In this document: piece by piece, positions 34,915-42,738 of the stretch
Layout of the letters: each line of letters begins with the position of its first letter
Position numbering within the stretch: the first letter of the stretch is position 1
Assembly: GCF_001514065.1 (NCBI RefSeq)
Contig: NZ_KQ948435.1
Span: 124,001-188,000, forward strand
Length of the DNA: 64,000 nucleotides
Reading direction: 5' to 3'
Source: Streptomyces antibioticus
GTDB lineage: Bacteria > Actinomycetota > Actinomycetes > Streptomycetales > Streptomycetaceae
Translations under genes and position numbers: made by a program
Notes under the pieces: generated by a model
What the model was told of the DNA's origin: nothing
What the model saw: only the letters and a program-made list of their open reading frames with translations
Databases searched by the model: none

Positions 34915-35007
34915 TGAAGGTCGGTTAGCGAACAACCCTCTCCGGTTATCGGATTGGCAAAGAAGACCGACGGACCCTGTTCCCAGGGAACCCACAGCCG
35001 AGAGGAT

Positions 35008-35037
35008 CCCCGTACTCATCAATGACGTACGGGGAGG
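35008..35037 (+). promoter_or_regulatory. Hairpin that overlaps the tap Shine-Dalgarno
   Basis: CCCCGTAC (35008-35015) and GTACGGGG (35027-35034) form a perfect 8-bp stem with an 11-base loop. The right arm contains the first four G of the GGGGAGG ribosome site (35031-35037) that serves the TTG start at 35044. Folding would hide the site, so translation could be switched by RNA structure or a bound factor. Confidence 0.6.
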
Positions 35038-35043
35038 TCGCAC

Positions 35044-36645
35044 TTGAAGCGCCACAGATCGACCAGGCGGGCCGCGGCGTTCGGCTCGGCCGGAGTGCTC
35101 GTCACGGCGACCCTGATAGCCGGGGCCGTGGCGGCGCCCACCGCCAACGCGAATGCGGGCGCACGACACGGCCAGGACCGTGAGGCCCGCGGCGCCGCGA
35201 TCGCCGCCGCCCGGGCCGAGAAGGCCGGCATCGACTGGCAGGACTGCCCCGCCGACTGGGGGCTGGAGAAGCCCATCCAGTGCGGCTGGGTCACCGTGCC
35301 GCTCGACTACGCCAAGCCCAACGGCAAGCAGATCAAGATCGCCGTCGACCGCATCGGCAACACCGGGACCCCCGCCGAGCGCCAGGGCGCGCTCGTCTAC
35401 AACCCCGGCGGACCGGGCGGCTCGGGTCTGCGCTTCCCGCGCCGGGTCGTCACCAAGGCGCCGGTGTGGGTCAACACGTCCAAGGCGTACGACTTCGTGG
35501 GCTTCGACCCGCGCGGCGTCGGCCACTCCGCGCCCATCTCCTGCATCGACCCGCAGGAGTTCGTCAAGGCGCCCAAGATGGACCCGGTGCCCGACTCCGA
35601 GGCCGACAAGCGCGCCCAGCGCAAGCTGGCCCGCGAGTACGCCGAGGGCTGCTACAAGCGCAGCGGCGAGATGCTGCCGCACATGACCACGCCGAACAGC
35701 GCACGTGACCTGGACGTCATCCGCGCCGCGCTCGGCGAGAAGAAGCTCAACTTCCTCGGCGTCTCCTACGGCACCTACTTCGGCGCCGTCTACGGCACGC
35801 TGTTCCCGAGCCACGTCCGCCGCATGGTCGTCGACAGCGTCGTCAACCCGTCGCGGGAGAAGATCTGGTACGAGGCCAACCTCGACCAGGACGTCGCCTT
35901 CGAGAAGCGCTGGAACGACTGGCAGGACTGGGTCGCCGCCAACGACGCCGCCTTCCACCTCGGCACCACCCGCGCCGAAGTCCAGGCGAAGTACCTGGAG
36001 TTGAGGGCCACCGCGAAGAAGAACCCGATCGGTGGCGTGGTCGGCCCGGCCGAGCTGATCGGCTTCTTCCAGAGCGCCCCGTACTACGACTCCGCGTGGG
36101 TCTCCACCGCCACCGTGCTCAGCAAGTACTTCGCCGGTGACACCCAGGCGGTCGTCGACGCGGCCGCGCCCGACCTGACCGACACCGCGGGCAACATCAG
36201 CTCGGAGAACGGCAACGCCGTCTACACGGCCGTCGAGTGCACCGACGCCAAGTGGCCCACCAGCTGGAAGAAGTGGGACCGGGACAACACCCGGCTGCAC
36301 AAGGACTACCCGTTCCTCACCTGGGCCAACGCCTGGATGAACCTGCCCTGCGCCACCTGGCCGGTCAAGCAGCAGACGCCGGTGGACGTCAAGACCGGCA
36401 AGGGTCTGCCCGGTGTGCTGATCGTGCAGTCCGAGCGTGACGCCGCGACCCCGTACGAGGGCGCGGTCGAGCTGCACAAGCGGTTCAAGGGCTCCCGTCT
36501 GATCACCGAGAAGGACGCGGGCTCGCACGGTGTGACCAGCCTGGTCAACCCGTGCATCAACGCGCGGGTGGACGCCTACCTGCTCAGCGGCACGCTGGAC
36601 GCCGCCGACGTGACGTGCGGACCGCACGCCACGCCGAAGCCGTAA
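35044..36645 (+). CDS. tap: Secreted tripeptidyl aminopeptidase (alpha/beta hydrolase)
   Basis: 533 aa from a TTG start at 35044. Signal peptide 1-37 ('APTANANA'). 'LVYNPGGPGGSG' forms the oxyanion region, 'FVGFDPRGVGHS' follows, and the nucleophile is Ser241 ('FLGVSYGTYFG'). The C-terminal TAP-like domain holds the Asp in 'IVQSERDAATPYEGA' and the His in 'EKDAGSHGVTSLVN'. It removes tripeptides from N-termini outside the cell, as S. lividans Tap. Eight Cys suggest disulfides. Its own promoter and a strong terminator isolate it. Confidence 0.95.
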   Translation: MKRHRSTRRAAAFGSAGVLVTATLIAGAVAAPTANANAGARHGQDREARGAAIAAARAEKAGIDWQDCPADWGLEKPIQCGWVTVPLDYAKPNGKQIKIAVDRIGNTGTPAERQGALVYNPGGPGGSGLRFPRRVVTKAPVWVNTSKAYDFVGFDPRGVGHSAPISCIDPQEFVKAPKMDPVPDSEADKRAQRKLAREYAEGCYKRSGEMLPHMTTPNSARDLDVIRAALGEKKLNFLGVSYGTYFGAVYGTLFPSHVRRMVVDSVVNPSREKIWYEANLDQDVAFEKRWNDWQDWVAANDAAFHLGTTRAEVQAKYLELRATAKKNPIGGVVGPAELIGFFQSAPYYDSAWVSTATVLSKYFAGDTQAVVDAAAPDLTDTAGNISSENGNAVYTAVECTDAKWPTSWKKWDRDNTRLHKDYPFLTWANAWMNLPCATWPVKQQTPVDVKTGKGLPGVLIVQSERDAATPYEGAVELHKRFKGSRLITEKDAGSHGVTSLVNPCINARVDAYLLSGTLDAADVTCGPHATPKP

Positions 36646-36652
36646 CACCCGG

Positions 36653-36681
36653 GGGGCGGCCCGCAGTCGGGCCGCCCCTTT
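36653..36681 (+). terminator. Rho-independent terminator of tap
   Basis: GGGGCGGCCCG (36653-36663) pairs with CGGGCCGCCCC (36668-36678) around a 4-base loop and is followed by TTTCT. It begins seven bases after the tap stop. It is nearly bidirectional and would also shield the convergent epimerase gene. Confidence 0.9.
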
Positions 36682-36682
36682 C

Positions 36683-37711
36683 TCATGCCCTGAACCAGGC
36701 GTCCTCCGCCGCGTAGTCGAAGAGATCGCCGTAGGACTGGAGCATCTTCGGGTAGGCCTCCCGCCAGTCCCGACCGGACAACTGCTCCTCGATCGAGGCG
36801 ACGGTCTCGGCCAGCCGGTCGGCGTACCGCACCACCGCCCGATACCCCAACTCCCGCTCGGCGGCGGACATGTCGGACACGACCGGCACGGGAACGGACC
36901 ACGGCGTGTCCCCGACGGTGGGCGCGGGCGGCGGCCCGTCGACGAGCACGTCCTCCCTCTCCACACCCATCACCGCGTCGATGGCCCGAGCGATCTCCGC
37001 CACCGTCGGCGCGTCCGGATCGACCGCGTTGAGGACCCGGCTGCCCGGGTCGGCGGCGGCCAGCCGGATCAACTCGGCGATGTTGTGGACGCTTGCGGGG
37101 TGGAACCGGCTCTTCCCGCCGTAGGCGAGGACCCGCCGGGTCCGTCCGTCGAGATTGCGCTTGACGAAGTACAGCTCGCGCGGGGTCCGGCAGTACGGCC
37201 CGTGGATGGCACCGGCCCGCAGCAGGGTCGTGGGCAACTGCTCACCGGCGGCGAGCAGTTCACGTTCGAGGACGACCTTGCGCGTGCTGTACGAGGTGTC
37301 GCCGGCCCGGACCGTGCGCTGCTGCTCGGTGATCGGCACGGGGTACTCGGGAAAGCCGTCCGGTTCTTCCTGCGTGTCGAAGTTCCGCCCCTTGTCGTCC
37401 TCGTACACCGACACGCTGGAGATGACGACGGCGGACCCGATCCGGTCGGCGAGGGAGACCAACTGCCGTGCGTGGCCGCCTCCGTAGGCGACGACGTCGA
37501 CGACGACATCGCACCCGTCACCGACGACCTCGGCGAGCACGGCGTCGTCCTCCCGGTCGCCCGGCACGGCCCGCACCTCCTCGGGCCACCCGTCGTCGCG
37601 CCCACCACCCCGCGAGAGGGCGGTGACGTCCCACCCGTCGCGGGCCAGCACATCCACGGCCGCCCGCCCGATCTGTCCGGCGGCCCCGATCACCACAGCA
37701 CGTCGTGTCAT
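36683..37711 (-). CDS. NAD(P)-dependent epimerase/reductase-like protein (extended SDR)
   Basis: 342 aa. Rossmann start 'VVIGAAGQIGRAAVDVLA' (GxxGxxG), 'VVDVVAYGGGHARQLVSLAD' near 72 and 'VVISSVSVYEDDKGR' near 97. 'YSTRKVVLERELLAAGEQLP' near 142 supplies the YxxxK catalytic pair. Epimerase/dehydratase-type C-terminal domain. The substrate is not evident, and no pathway partners are near. It overlaps no gene and is convergent with tap. Confidence 0.88.
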   Translation of the reverse strand: MTRRAVVIGAAGQIGRAAVDVLARDGWDVTALSRGGGRDDGWPEEVRAVPGDREDDAVLAEVVGDGCDVVVDVVAYGGGHARQLVSLADRIGSAVVISSVSVYEDDKGRNFDTQEEPDGFPEYPVPITEQQRTVRAGDTSYSTRKVVLERELLAAGEQLPTTLLRAGAIHGPYCRTPRELYFVKRNLDGRTRRVLAYGGKSRFHPASVHNIAELIRLAAADPGSRVLNAVDPDAPTVAEIARAIDAVMGVEREDVLVDGPPPAPTVGDTPWSVPVPVVSDMSAAERELGYRAVVRYADRLAETVASIEEQLSGRDWREAYPKMLQSYGDLFDYAAEDAWFRA

Positions 37712-37751
37712 ACGGCGACGCTACGACGGCCGGGCCGACCCGTGTGGGGAT

Positions 37752-37768
37752 CTCTGCCCACAGCAGAG
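37752..37768 (-). terminator. Short hairpin downstream of plsC
   Basis: CTCTGC/GCAGAG with loop CCACA lies 17 bp past the plsC stop on the minus strand. It is a small stem without a T-tract, so this is a weak terminator call. Confidence 0.35.
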
Positions 37769-37784
37769 CTCACCCCAGGCGAGC

Positions 37785-38543
37785 TCACCCGAGCGGCATC
37801 CGCGGGAACCGCCGCTCCTTCTCCGCCTTGGCCTCCGCCTCCTGCGCCTTGGCGACGGCCGCGTACTCGTCGACGTACTCCTGACCGGAGAGGTTGAGGA
37901 TGGCGTAGATGATCTCGTCGGTGATGGCGCGCAGGATCGCCTTCTCGTTCTCCATGCCGGCGTAGCGGGAGAAGTCGAGGGGCTCGCCGAAGCGGATGAC
38001 GACGGGGTGGATGTTGGGGATGACCTTCCCGGGCGGCTGCGCCTCGAAGGTGCCGATCATCGCGCAGGGGATCACGGGCACCCCGGCCCTGAGCGCCATC
38101 ACCGCGACGCCGACCTTGCCCTTGTACAGCCGCCCGTCGTGCGACCGCGTGCCCTCCGGGTAGATCCCCAGCAGCTCGTCCTTGGCGAGCACTCCGAGCC
38201 CCTCGCGGATGGCCGCCTGCCCCGCCTCCTTGCCGGTACGGTCGACCGGGATCTGCCCGGCACTGCGGAAGAAGAACGCCGTGAGCCGCCCCTTCACACC
38301 GGGTCCGGTGAAGTACTCCTTCTTCGCGAGGAACGTGATGCGCCGTTTGAGGATCGCCGGCATCAGGAAGTGGTCCGAGAAGGACAGATGGTTCCCCGCG
38401 ATGATGGCCGCACCGTTGGCCGGTACATGCTCAAGACCCTCGATCCGAGGCCGGAAGACCAGTCTCAGCAGGGGACCCAGCAACACGTACTTGAGCAGGT
38501 AATAGAACAAGGGGACGCTCCTCACTCCGGCATATCGGCTCAA
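37785..38543 (-). CDS. 1-acyl-glycerol-3-phosphate acyltransferase-like protein (PlsC family)
   Basis: 252 aa from a TTG at 38543; an in-frame GTG six codons later is possible. Acyltransferase block I 'IIAGNHLSFSDHFLMP' (HX4D) near 48, block II 'FFRSAGQIPVDRTGK' near 92, block III 'LLGIYPEGTRSHDGRLYKGK' near 124 and block IV 'VIPCAMIGTFEAQPPGK' near 157. One N-terminal hydrophobic stretch anchors it to the membrane. It acylates lysophosphatidic acid or a related lipid. The highly charged C-terminal tail is coiled-coil-like. Confidence 0.9.
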   Translation of the reverse strand: MSRYAGVRSVPLFYYLLKYVLLGPLLRLVFRPRIEGLEHVPANGAAIIAGNHLSFSDHFLMPAILKRRITFLAKKEYFTGPGVKGRLTAFFFRSAGQIPVDRTGKEAGQAAIREGLGVLAKDELLGIYPEGTRSHDGRLYKGKVGVAVMALRAGVPVIPCAMIGTFEAQPPGKVIPNIHPVVIRFGEPLDFSRYAGMENEKAILRAITDEIIYAILNLSGQEYVDEYAAVAKAQEAEAKAEKERRFPRMPLG

Positions 38544-38777
38544 CCGCCGCGTTCCAGCAGGTCAACCGGCGTGTCGTGGGGGTGCCAGTGTAAGTGCATG
38601 CGGGAGCGCGGGGAACGGGGACGCGGGTGGGGATGACCGCGGGGGACAGCCTGGTGCGGGTGAGGGTTCGGCGGCAACGTGATCGGGTGCACGATGACGG
38701 AAACACGTGCATGAGTGGCGGACGCGGGGGTCTTGTGCGGGACCGGCTGCGGCTCTCCGCGAGGGCTTGTGCAGGAC
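38544..38777. other. Intergenic region between plsC and rocD
   Basis: There is no convincing gene. Short frames on both strands have no conserved motif and clash in codon bias. The segment carries the plsC upstream region and a partial second copy of TGCGGCTCTCCG (38746-38757), the core of the rocD terminator stem. No promoter could be placed with certainty. Confidence 0.5.
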
Positions 38778-38813
38778 GAGGTGCGGCTCTCCGGCACCGG
38801 AGAGCCGCACCTC
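38778..38813 (-). terminator. Long inverted repeat downstream of rocD
   Basis: GAGGTGCGGCTCTCCGG and its reverse complement form a 17-bp perfect stem (38778-38794 and 38797-38813) with a 2-base centre, ending five bases after the rocD stop. No T-tract is present. It is probably a terminator or mRNA 3'-end stabiliser. Confidence 0.75.
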
Positions 38814-38817
38814 CGGT

Positions 38818-40041
38818 TCAGTCCCGCGTCAGGACCTTCTCCAACGCCCCCAGCGCACCCGTGAGTTCGTCAGCCGTGATGGTCAGCGGCGGTGCCAGGC
38901 GGATCGTCGAGCCATGGGTGTCCTTCACCAACACCCCTTCCCGCAGCAGCCGTTCGCCGATCTCGCGGCCCGTGCCGAAGGACGGGTCGATGTCGACGCC
39001 CGCCCACAGGCCCCGTGCGCGGAAGCCGAGGACGCCCTTGCCGACCAGTTCGGTCAGGCCGTCGCGCAGGACCACGCCCAACTCGGTGGCCCGGCGCTGG
39101 AATTCGCCGGTCTCCAGGAGTTCCACCACCGCCGTGCCGACCGCCGCCGCGAGCGGGTTTCCACCGAACGTCGAGCCGTGCTCACCGGGGCGCAGCACGC
39201 TGAGGACGTCACGCCGGGCCACCACCGCCGACACCGGCACGATGCCGCCGCCCAGCGCCTTGCCCAGGAGCAGGACGTCCGGGACGACCGACTCGTGGTC
39301 CACGGCGAGGGTGCGGCCCGTGCGGCCGAGGCCCGACTGGATCTCGTCGGCGATGAAGAGGCAGCCCTTGCGGCGGGTCAGCTCGCGGACACCGGTCAGA
39401 TAGCCGTCGTCGGGGATCATCACGCCGGCCTCGCCCTGGATCGGCTCCAGGAGCACCGCGGCCGTCGTCTCGTCGACCGCCGCTTCCAGGGCCGCGAGGT
39501 CGTTGTAGGGCACGATCCGGAAGCCCGGGGTGAAGGGTCCGAAGCCCGCCCTCGCCGTCTCGTCCGTGGAGAACGACACGATCGTGGTCGTACGGCCGTG
39601 GAAGTTCTCCGCCGCGACGACGATCGTCGCCCGGTCGGTCGGGACGCCCTTCACGTCGTACGCCCATTTGCGGGCCACCTTGATGCCGGACTCGACCGCC
39701 TCGGCGCCCGTGTTCATCGGCAGCACCATGTCCAGGCCCGTCAACTCGGCCAGCCGCTCGGCGAATTCGGCCAGCTTGTCGTTGTGGAAGGCGCGGGAGG
39801 TGAGGGTGAGGCGGTCCAGCTGGCGGTGGGCGGCCTCGATCAGGGCCGGGTGGCGGTGGCCGAAGTTGAGGGCCGAGTACCCCGCCAGCATGTCCAGGTA
39901 GCGGCGGCCCTCGACGTCCTCGACCCAGGTGCCCTCGGCGCGGGCGACGACCACCGGAAGCGGGTGGTAGTTGTGCGCCAGGACCGGCTCTTCGGCGCGG
40001 ATCAGGTCGGCGGACGTGCGCGTGGTCACGGGAGCGGTCAT
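38818..40041 (-). CDS. rocD: Ornithine aminotransferase
   Basis: 407 aa from ATG 40041, which overlaps the ddaH stop (ATGA). Class III PLP fold: 'FGHRHPALIEAAHRQLDRL' near 75, 'MNTGAEAVESGIKVARKW' near 110, 'CLFIADEIQSGLGRTG' near 225 and the PLP Lys in 'VLLLGKALGGGIVPVS' near 260. It turns ornithine and 2-oxoglutarate into glutamate semialdehyde. With ddaH and an Lrp regulator upstream it forms an arginine/ornithine catabolic unit. Confidence 0.96.
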   Translation of the reverse strand: MTAPVTTRTSADLIRAEEPVLAHNYHPLPVVVARAEGTWVEDVEGRRYLDMLAGYSALNFGHRHPALIEAAHRQLDRLTLTSRAFHNDKLAEFAERLAELTGLDMVLPMNTGAEAVESGIKVARKWAYDVKGVPTDRATIVVAAENFHGRTTTIVSFSTDETARAGFGPFTPGFRIVPYNDLAALEAAVDETTAAVLLEPIQGEAGVMIPDDGYLTGVRELTRRKGCLFIADEIQSGLGRTGRTLAVDHESVVPDVLLLGKALGGGIVPVSAVVARRDVLSVLRPGEHGSTFGGNPLAAAVGTAVVELLETGEFQRRATELGVVLRDGLTELVGKGVLGFRARGLWAGVDIDPSFGTGREIGERLLREGVLVKDTHGSTIRLAPPLTITADELTGALGALEKVLTRD

Positions 40042-40862
40042 GAACGGATCTCCTGAGTGCAGCACTTGATGCCGCCGCCTGCCTTGCGGAACTCGGACAG
40101 GTCGACGGGCACGGGGACATAGCCGCGGTCGGCGAGGGCGGCGGACAGGGACTCGGCCTGGGGCGCGATGAAGACGTTCCGGCCGTCGGACACCGAGTTC
40201 AGGCCGAAGGCCAGCGCGTCGTCCAGGGTGGCCAGCACCGCGTTCGGGAACAGGCGCGCCAGCACCTCCCGGCTGCCCGGCGAGAACGCCTCCGGGTAGT
40301 AGGAGATGTTGTTGCCCTCGGCGGAGTCGTCCAGGACGAACAGCGCCGTGTCCAGGTGGTAGAAGCGCGGGTCCACCAGCGTCAGGCTGATCACCGGGTG
40401 CCCGAAGAACTCCTGCACCTCGCGGTGCGCCTCCCGGGTGGTGCGGAAACCGGTGCCGGCCAGCATGTACCGGCCCGTCCAGACCAGGTCGCCCTCGCCC
40501 TCGCAGACGGACTCGGGGCGGTGGACGGCGAAGCCGGCCGCCTTGAACCAGGTGTCGTAGTGCGTGGACTCGGGGCGCCGCTCGGGCGCGTGGAAGAGGG
40601 AGCCGAAGACGCGGCCGTCCACGACGACCGCCGAGTTCGCGGCGAAGACCATGTCGGGGAGACCGGGGGCCGGCTCCACGCTGTCGACGGTGTGGCCGTG
40701 GGCCCGGTAGGCGCCGATCAGCGCCTGCCACTGTTCCCGGGCCAGGTCCACGTCGACGCGGACATCGGGTTGCATCCAGGGATTGATCGCGTACTGCACG
40801 GCGAAATGTCTGGGTTCGCAGACGAGGAAACGCCGACGGCGCGGCACACGGGAGTCGGACAC
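40038..40862 (-). CDS. ddaH: Dimethylarginine dimethylaminohydrolase-like amidinotransferase-superfamily enzyme
   Basis: 274 aa from GTG 40862, with GGAGG nine bases ahead. Guanidino-modifying fold: 'MVFAANSAVVVDGRVFGS' near 70, 'GEGDLVWTGRYMLAGTGFRT' near 122, the His in 'RFYHLDTALFVL' near 168 and the nucleophile pair C267/C268 in 'GGGIKCCTQE' at the C-terminus. DDAH enzymes make citrulline and methylamines from methylarginines. An arginine deiminase-like use, or an ornithine-cyclase-type variant, cannot be excluded. Coupled to rocD. Confidence 0.88.
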   Translation of the reverse strand: MSDSRVPRRRRFLVCEPRHFAVQYAINPWMQPDVRVDVDLAREQWQALIGAYRAHGHTVDSVEPAPGLPDMVFAANSAVVVDGRVFGSLFHAPERRPESTHYDTWFKAAGFAVHRPESVCEGEGDLVWTGRYMLAGTGFRTTREAHREVQEFFGHPVISLTLVDPRFYHLDTALFVLDDSAEGNNISYYPEAFSPGSREVLARLFPNAVLATLDDALAFGLNSVSDGRNVFIAPQAESLSAALADRGYVPVPVDLSEFRKAGGGIKCCTQEIRS

Positions 40863-40885
40863 AGAGGGGTTCCTCCGCTTCCTGC

Positions 40886-40907
40886 GGTGTCGACTGGGGT
40901 TGACACC
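40886..40907 (-). promoter_or_regulatory. Inverted repeat upstream of ddaH (GGTGTC-N10-GACACC)
   Basis: Arms at 40886-40891 and 40902-40907 stand 24 bp in front of the ddaH start. It is a candidate site for the adjacent Lrp/AsnC regulator, which often binds loose dyads. This is weak evidence alone. Confidence 0.35.
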
Positions 40908-40984
40908 AAGGTAGGAAGTGACGGTCACACCCGACAAGCAACGAGAATTGCGTGTCTGCGCAGGAATGATGCGTCTTCGACCAT

Positions 40985-41009
40985 GAACGCGCAGCTTCAC
41001 TGCGCGTTC
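40985..41009 (-). terminator. Stem-loop downstream of the Lrp gene
   Basis: GAACGCGCAG (40985-40994) and CTGCGCGTTC (41000-41009) form a perfect 10-bp stem with a 5-base loop, just after the Lrp stop codon (41016). It would separate the regulator transcript from ddaH-rocD, although all three point the same way. Confidence 0.7.
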
Positions 41010-41015
41010 GGATGT

Positions 41016-41525
41016 TTATTCGGGTGATGACGAGGGCGACGGTGCGGGAGCCGCCTGGGTGGCGCCCGCCTCGGGGCTCTCCGGGAGCAGATGGGACAGC
41101 ACCATCACGCTGATCGTCTTGCGGATGAAGGGCTCCACGCGGATGCGTTCCAGCACCTCCTCGAAGTGCTCCACGTCCCGCGCCCGCACATGCAGCAGCG
41201 CGTCCGCGCCCCCGGTCACCGTCATCGCCGCCGTGATCTCCGGATGGTTGCGCACCACCTCCGCCAGCCGCCGCGGCGGGGCCGCGCCCTCGCAGTACAC
41301 CTCGACGTACGCCTCGGTGCGCCAGCCGAGCGCGGACGGCTGCACGGTCGCCGTGAAGCCGGTGATGACCCCGGTCTCCCGGAGCCGGTCCACCCGCCGT
41401 TTGACCGCCGTGGAGGACAGTCCGATCGCGGCGCCGATCTCCGCGAAGGACGTCCGGGCGTTCGCCATCAGCGCGCTGATGATCTTCCGGTCGAGTGCGT
41501 CGAACGCGGGGGGCCTGCTGTTCAT
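41016..41525 (-). CDS. Lrp/AsnC-family transcriptional regulator
   Basis: 169 aa from ATG 41525. HTH 'FDALDRKIISALMANARTSF' to 'GLSSTAVKRRVDRLRETGVI' (residues 7-50), and the RAM ligand domain with 'AYVEVYCEGAAPPRRLAEVV' and 'VTGGADALLHVRARDVEHFE'. A Pro/Ser/Ala-rich tail of about 20 residues is unusual for the family. Position directly upstream of ddaH-rocD suggests control of arginine/ornithine catabolism. Confidence 0.92.
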   Translation of the reverse strand: MNSRPPAFDALDRKIISALMANARTSFAEIGAAIGLSSTAVKRRVDRLRETGVITGFTATVQPSALGWRTEAYVEVYCEGAAPPRRLAEVVRNHPEITAAMTVTGGADALLHVRARDVEHFEEVLERIRVEPFIRKTISVMVLSHLLPESPEAGATQAAPAPSPSSSPE

Positions 41526-41603
41526 GGCGGCACGATACCCAGCGGGAACGTCCACGCCTCGGCACATGTCCAGACGTACGAATTACTCCTACACTCCGGG
41601 TTC

Positions 41604-42374
41604 ATGCTGCGCGCCCTGGCTGTCGACGACGAACGCCCCTCGCTGGAGGAACTGCTCTACCTCCTCAACGCCGACCCCCGTATCGGCAGCGCGGCGGGCG
41701 CCGGCGACGCGACCGAGGCGCTGCGCCGGATCAACCGCGCGCTGGAGTCCGGGCCGGACGGCCCGGAGGCGATCGACGTCGTCTTCCTCGACATCAACAT
41801 GCCCGGCCTCGACGGCCTCGACCTGGCCCGGCTGCTCACCGGCTTCGCCAAGCCCCCGCTGGTCGTGTTCGTCACCGCCCATGAGGACTTCGCCGTCCAG
41901 GCCTTCGACCTCAAGGCCGTCGACTACGTCCTCAAGCCCGTCCGCAAGGAGCGGCTCGCCGAGGCCGTACGACGCGCCGCCGAACTCGTACGACGCCCCG
42001 CCGAACCCGACGACCAGGCACCCCGCATCCCCGTGCACGAACCCGACCCCGACCACATACCCGTCGAGCTCGGCGGCGTGACCCGCTTCGTCTCCGTCGA
42101 GGACATCACCCACGTGGAGGCCCAAGGCGACTACGCCCGGCTGCACACCACCAGAGGCAGCCACCTGGTCCGCATCCCGCTGTCCACCCTGGAGGAGCGC
42201 TGGCGCTCCCGCGGCTTCGTCCGCATCCACCGCCGCCATCTGGTCGCCCTGCGCCACATCGGCGAACTCCGCCTCGACGCCGGCACGGTCAGTGTCCTGG
42301 TCGGCAGCGAGGAACTCCAGGTCAGCCGGCGCCACACCCGCGAACTGCGCGACCTGCTGATGCGGAGGACCTGA
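41604..42374 (+). CDS. LytTR-family response regulator
   Basis: 256 aa from ATG 41604. Receiver domain 1-125 with D8/D9 and phospho-site D63 ('VVFLDINMPGLDG') and Lys in 'AVDYVLKPVRKERL'. LytTR DNA-binding domain 155-255: 'VSVEDITHVEAQGDYARLHT', 'FVRIHRRHLVALRHIGELRL'. Its partner is the LytS-type kinase at the end of the same operon. It likely regulates the symporter between them, as BtsR/YpdA-type pairs control transporters. Confidence 0.94.
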   Translation: MLRALAVDDERPSLEELLYLLNADPRIGSAAGAGDATEALRRINRALESGPDGPEAIDVVFLDINMPGLDGLDLARLLTGFAKPPLVVFVTAHEDFAVQAFDLKAVDYVLKPVRKERLAEAVRRAAELVRRPAEPDDQAPRIPVHEPDPDHIPVELGGVTRFVSVEDITHVEAQGDYARLHTTRGSHLVRIPLSTLEERWRSRGFVRIHRRHLVALRHIGELRLDAGTVSVLVGSEELQVSRRHTRELRDLLMRRT

Positions 42375-42375
42375 C

Positions 42376-42738
42376 ATGCCGCACCAGGACCCCGCCGAAC
42401 GCCGCGTCGTCGTCACCGGCCCGCCCCGCCGCACCCGCCGCGCCTCCGGCTACTACCGCCCGCGCACCGAGATCGACGAACAGACCACCCTCGGCCACAC
42501 CTACGTCCGCTCCCTCATGCGCAGCCAACTCCGCGCCGGACTCGCCGTGTTCGCCGTCCTCGGCCTCCTCATCGGCCCGCTCCCGCTGCTGTTCGCCGCG
42601 ATGCCCGACGCCCGCCGCCTGGAATGGGCGGTCCTCGGCTTCGGCGTGTACGTCCCGCTGGTGCTGCTCGCCCGCTGGTACGTGCGGCGCGCCGAGCGCA
42701 ACGAGCGCGACTTCGTACGCCTCGTAGAGGACCGATGA
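42376..42738 (+). CDS. Small two-helix membrane protein (DUF485-like)
   Basis: 120 aa starting two bases after the response-regulator stop. Basic cytoplasmic N-terminus (residues 1-50), then helices 'LRAGLAVFAVLGLLIGPLPL' and 'WAVLGFGVYVPLVLLARWYV', then a charged tail. DUF485/YjcH-type proteins are encoded just before ActP-like symporters; here it overlaps the symporter start by four bases. It probably associates with the transporter. Confidence 0.85.
   Translation: MPHQDPAERRVVVTGPPRRTRRASGYYRPRTEIDEQTTLGHTYVRSLMRSQLRAGLAVFAVLGLLIGPLPLLFAAMPDARRLEWAVLGFGVYVPLVLLARWYVRRAERNERDFVRLVEDR

Noticed and set aside
33673-36966. Very long open frame antisense to ureG, ureD and tap
   Set aside because: It is a high-GC shadow: low-complexity Arg/Gly/Val/Pro composition, no domain, and the sense strand holds well-known genes throughout.
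38544-38817. Small open frames between plsC and rocD
   Set aside because: They are Arg/Pro/His-rich, overlap each other on both strands and show no ribosome site or conserved motif.
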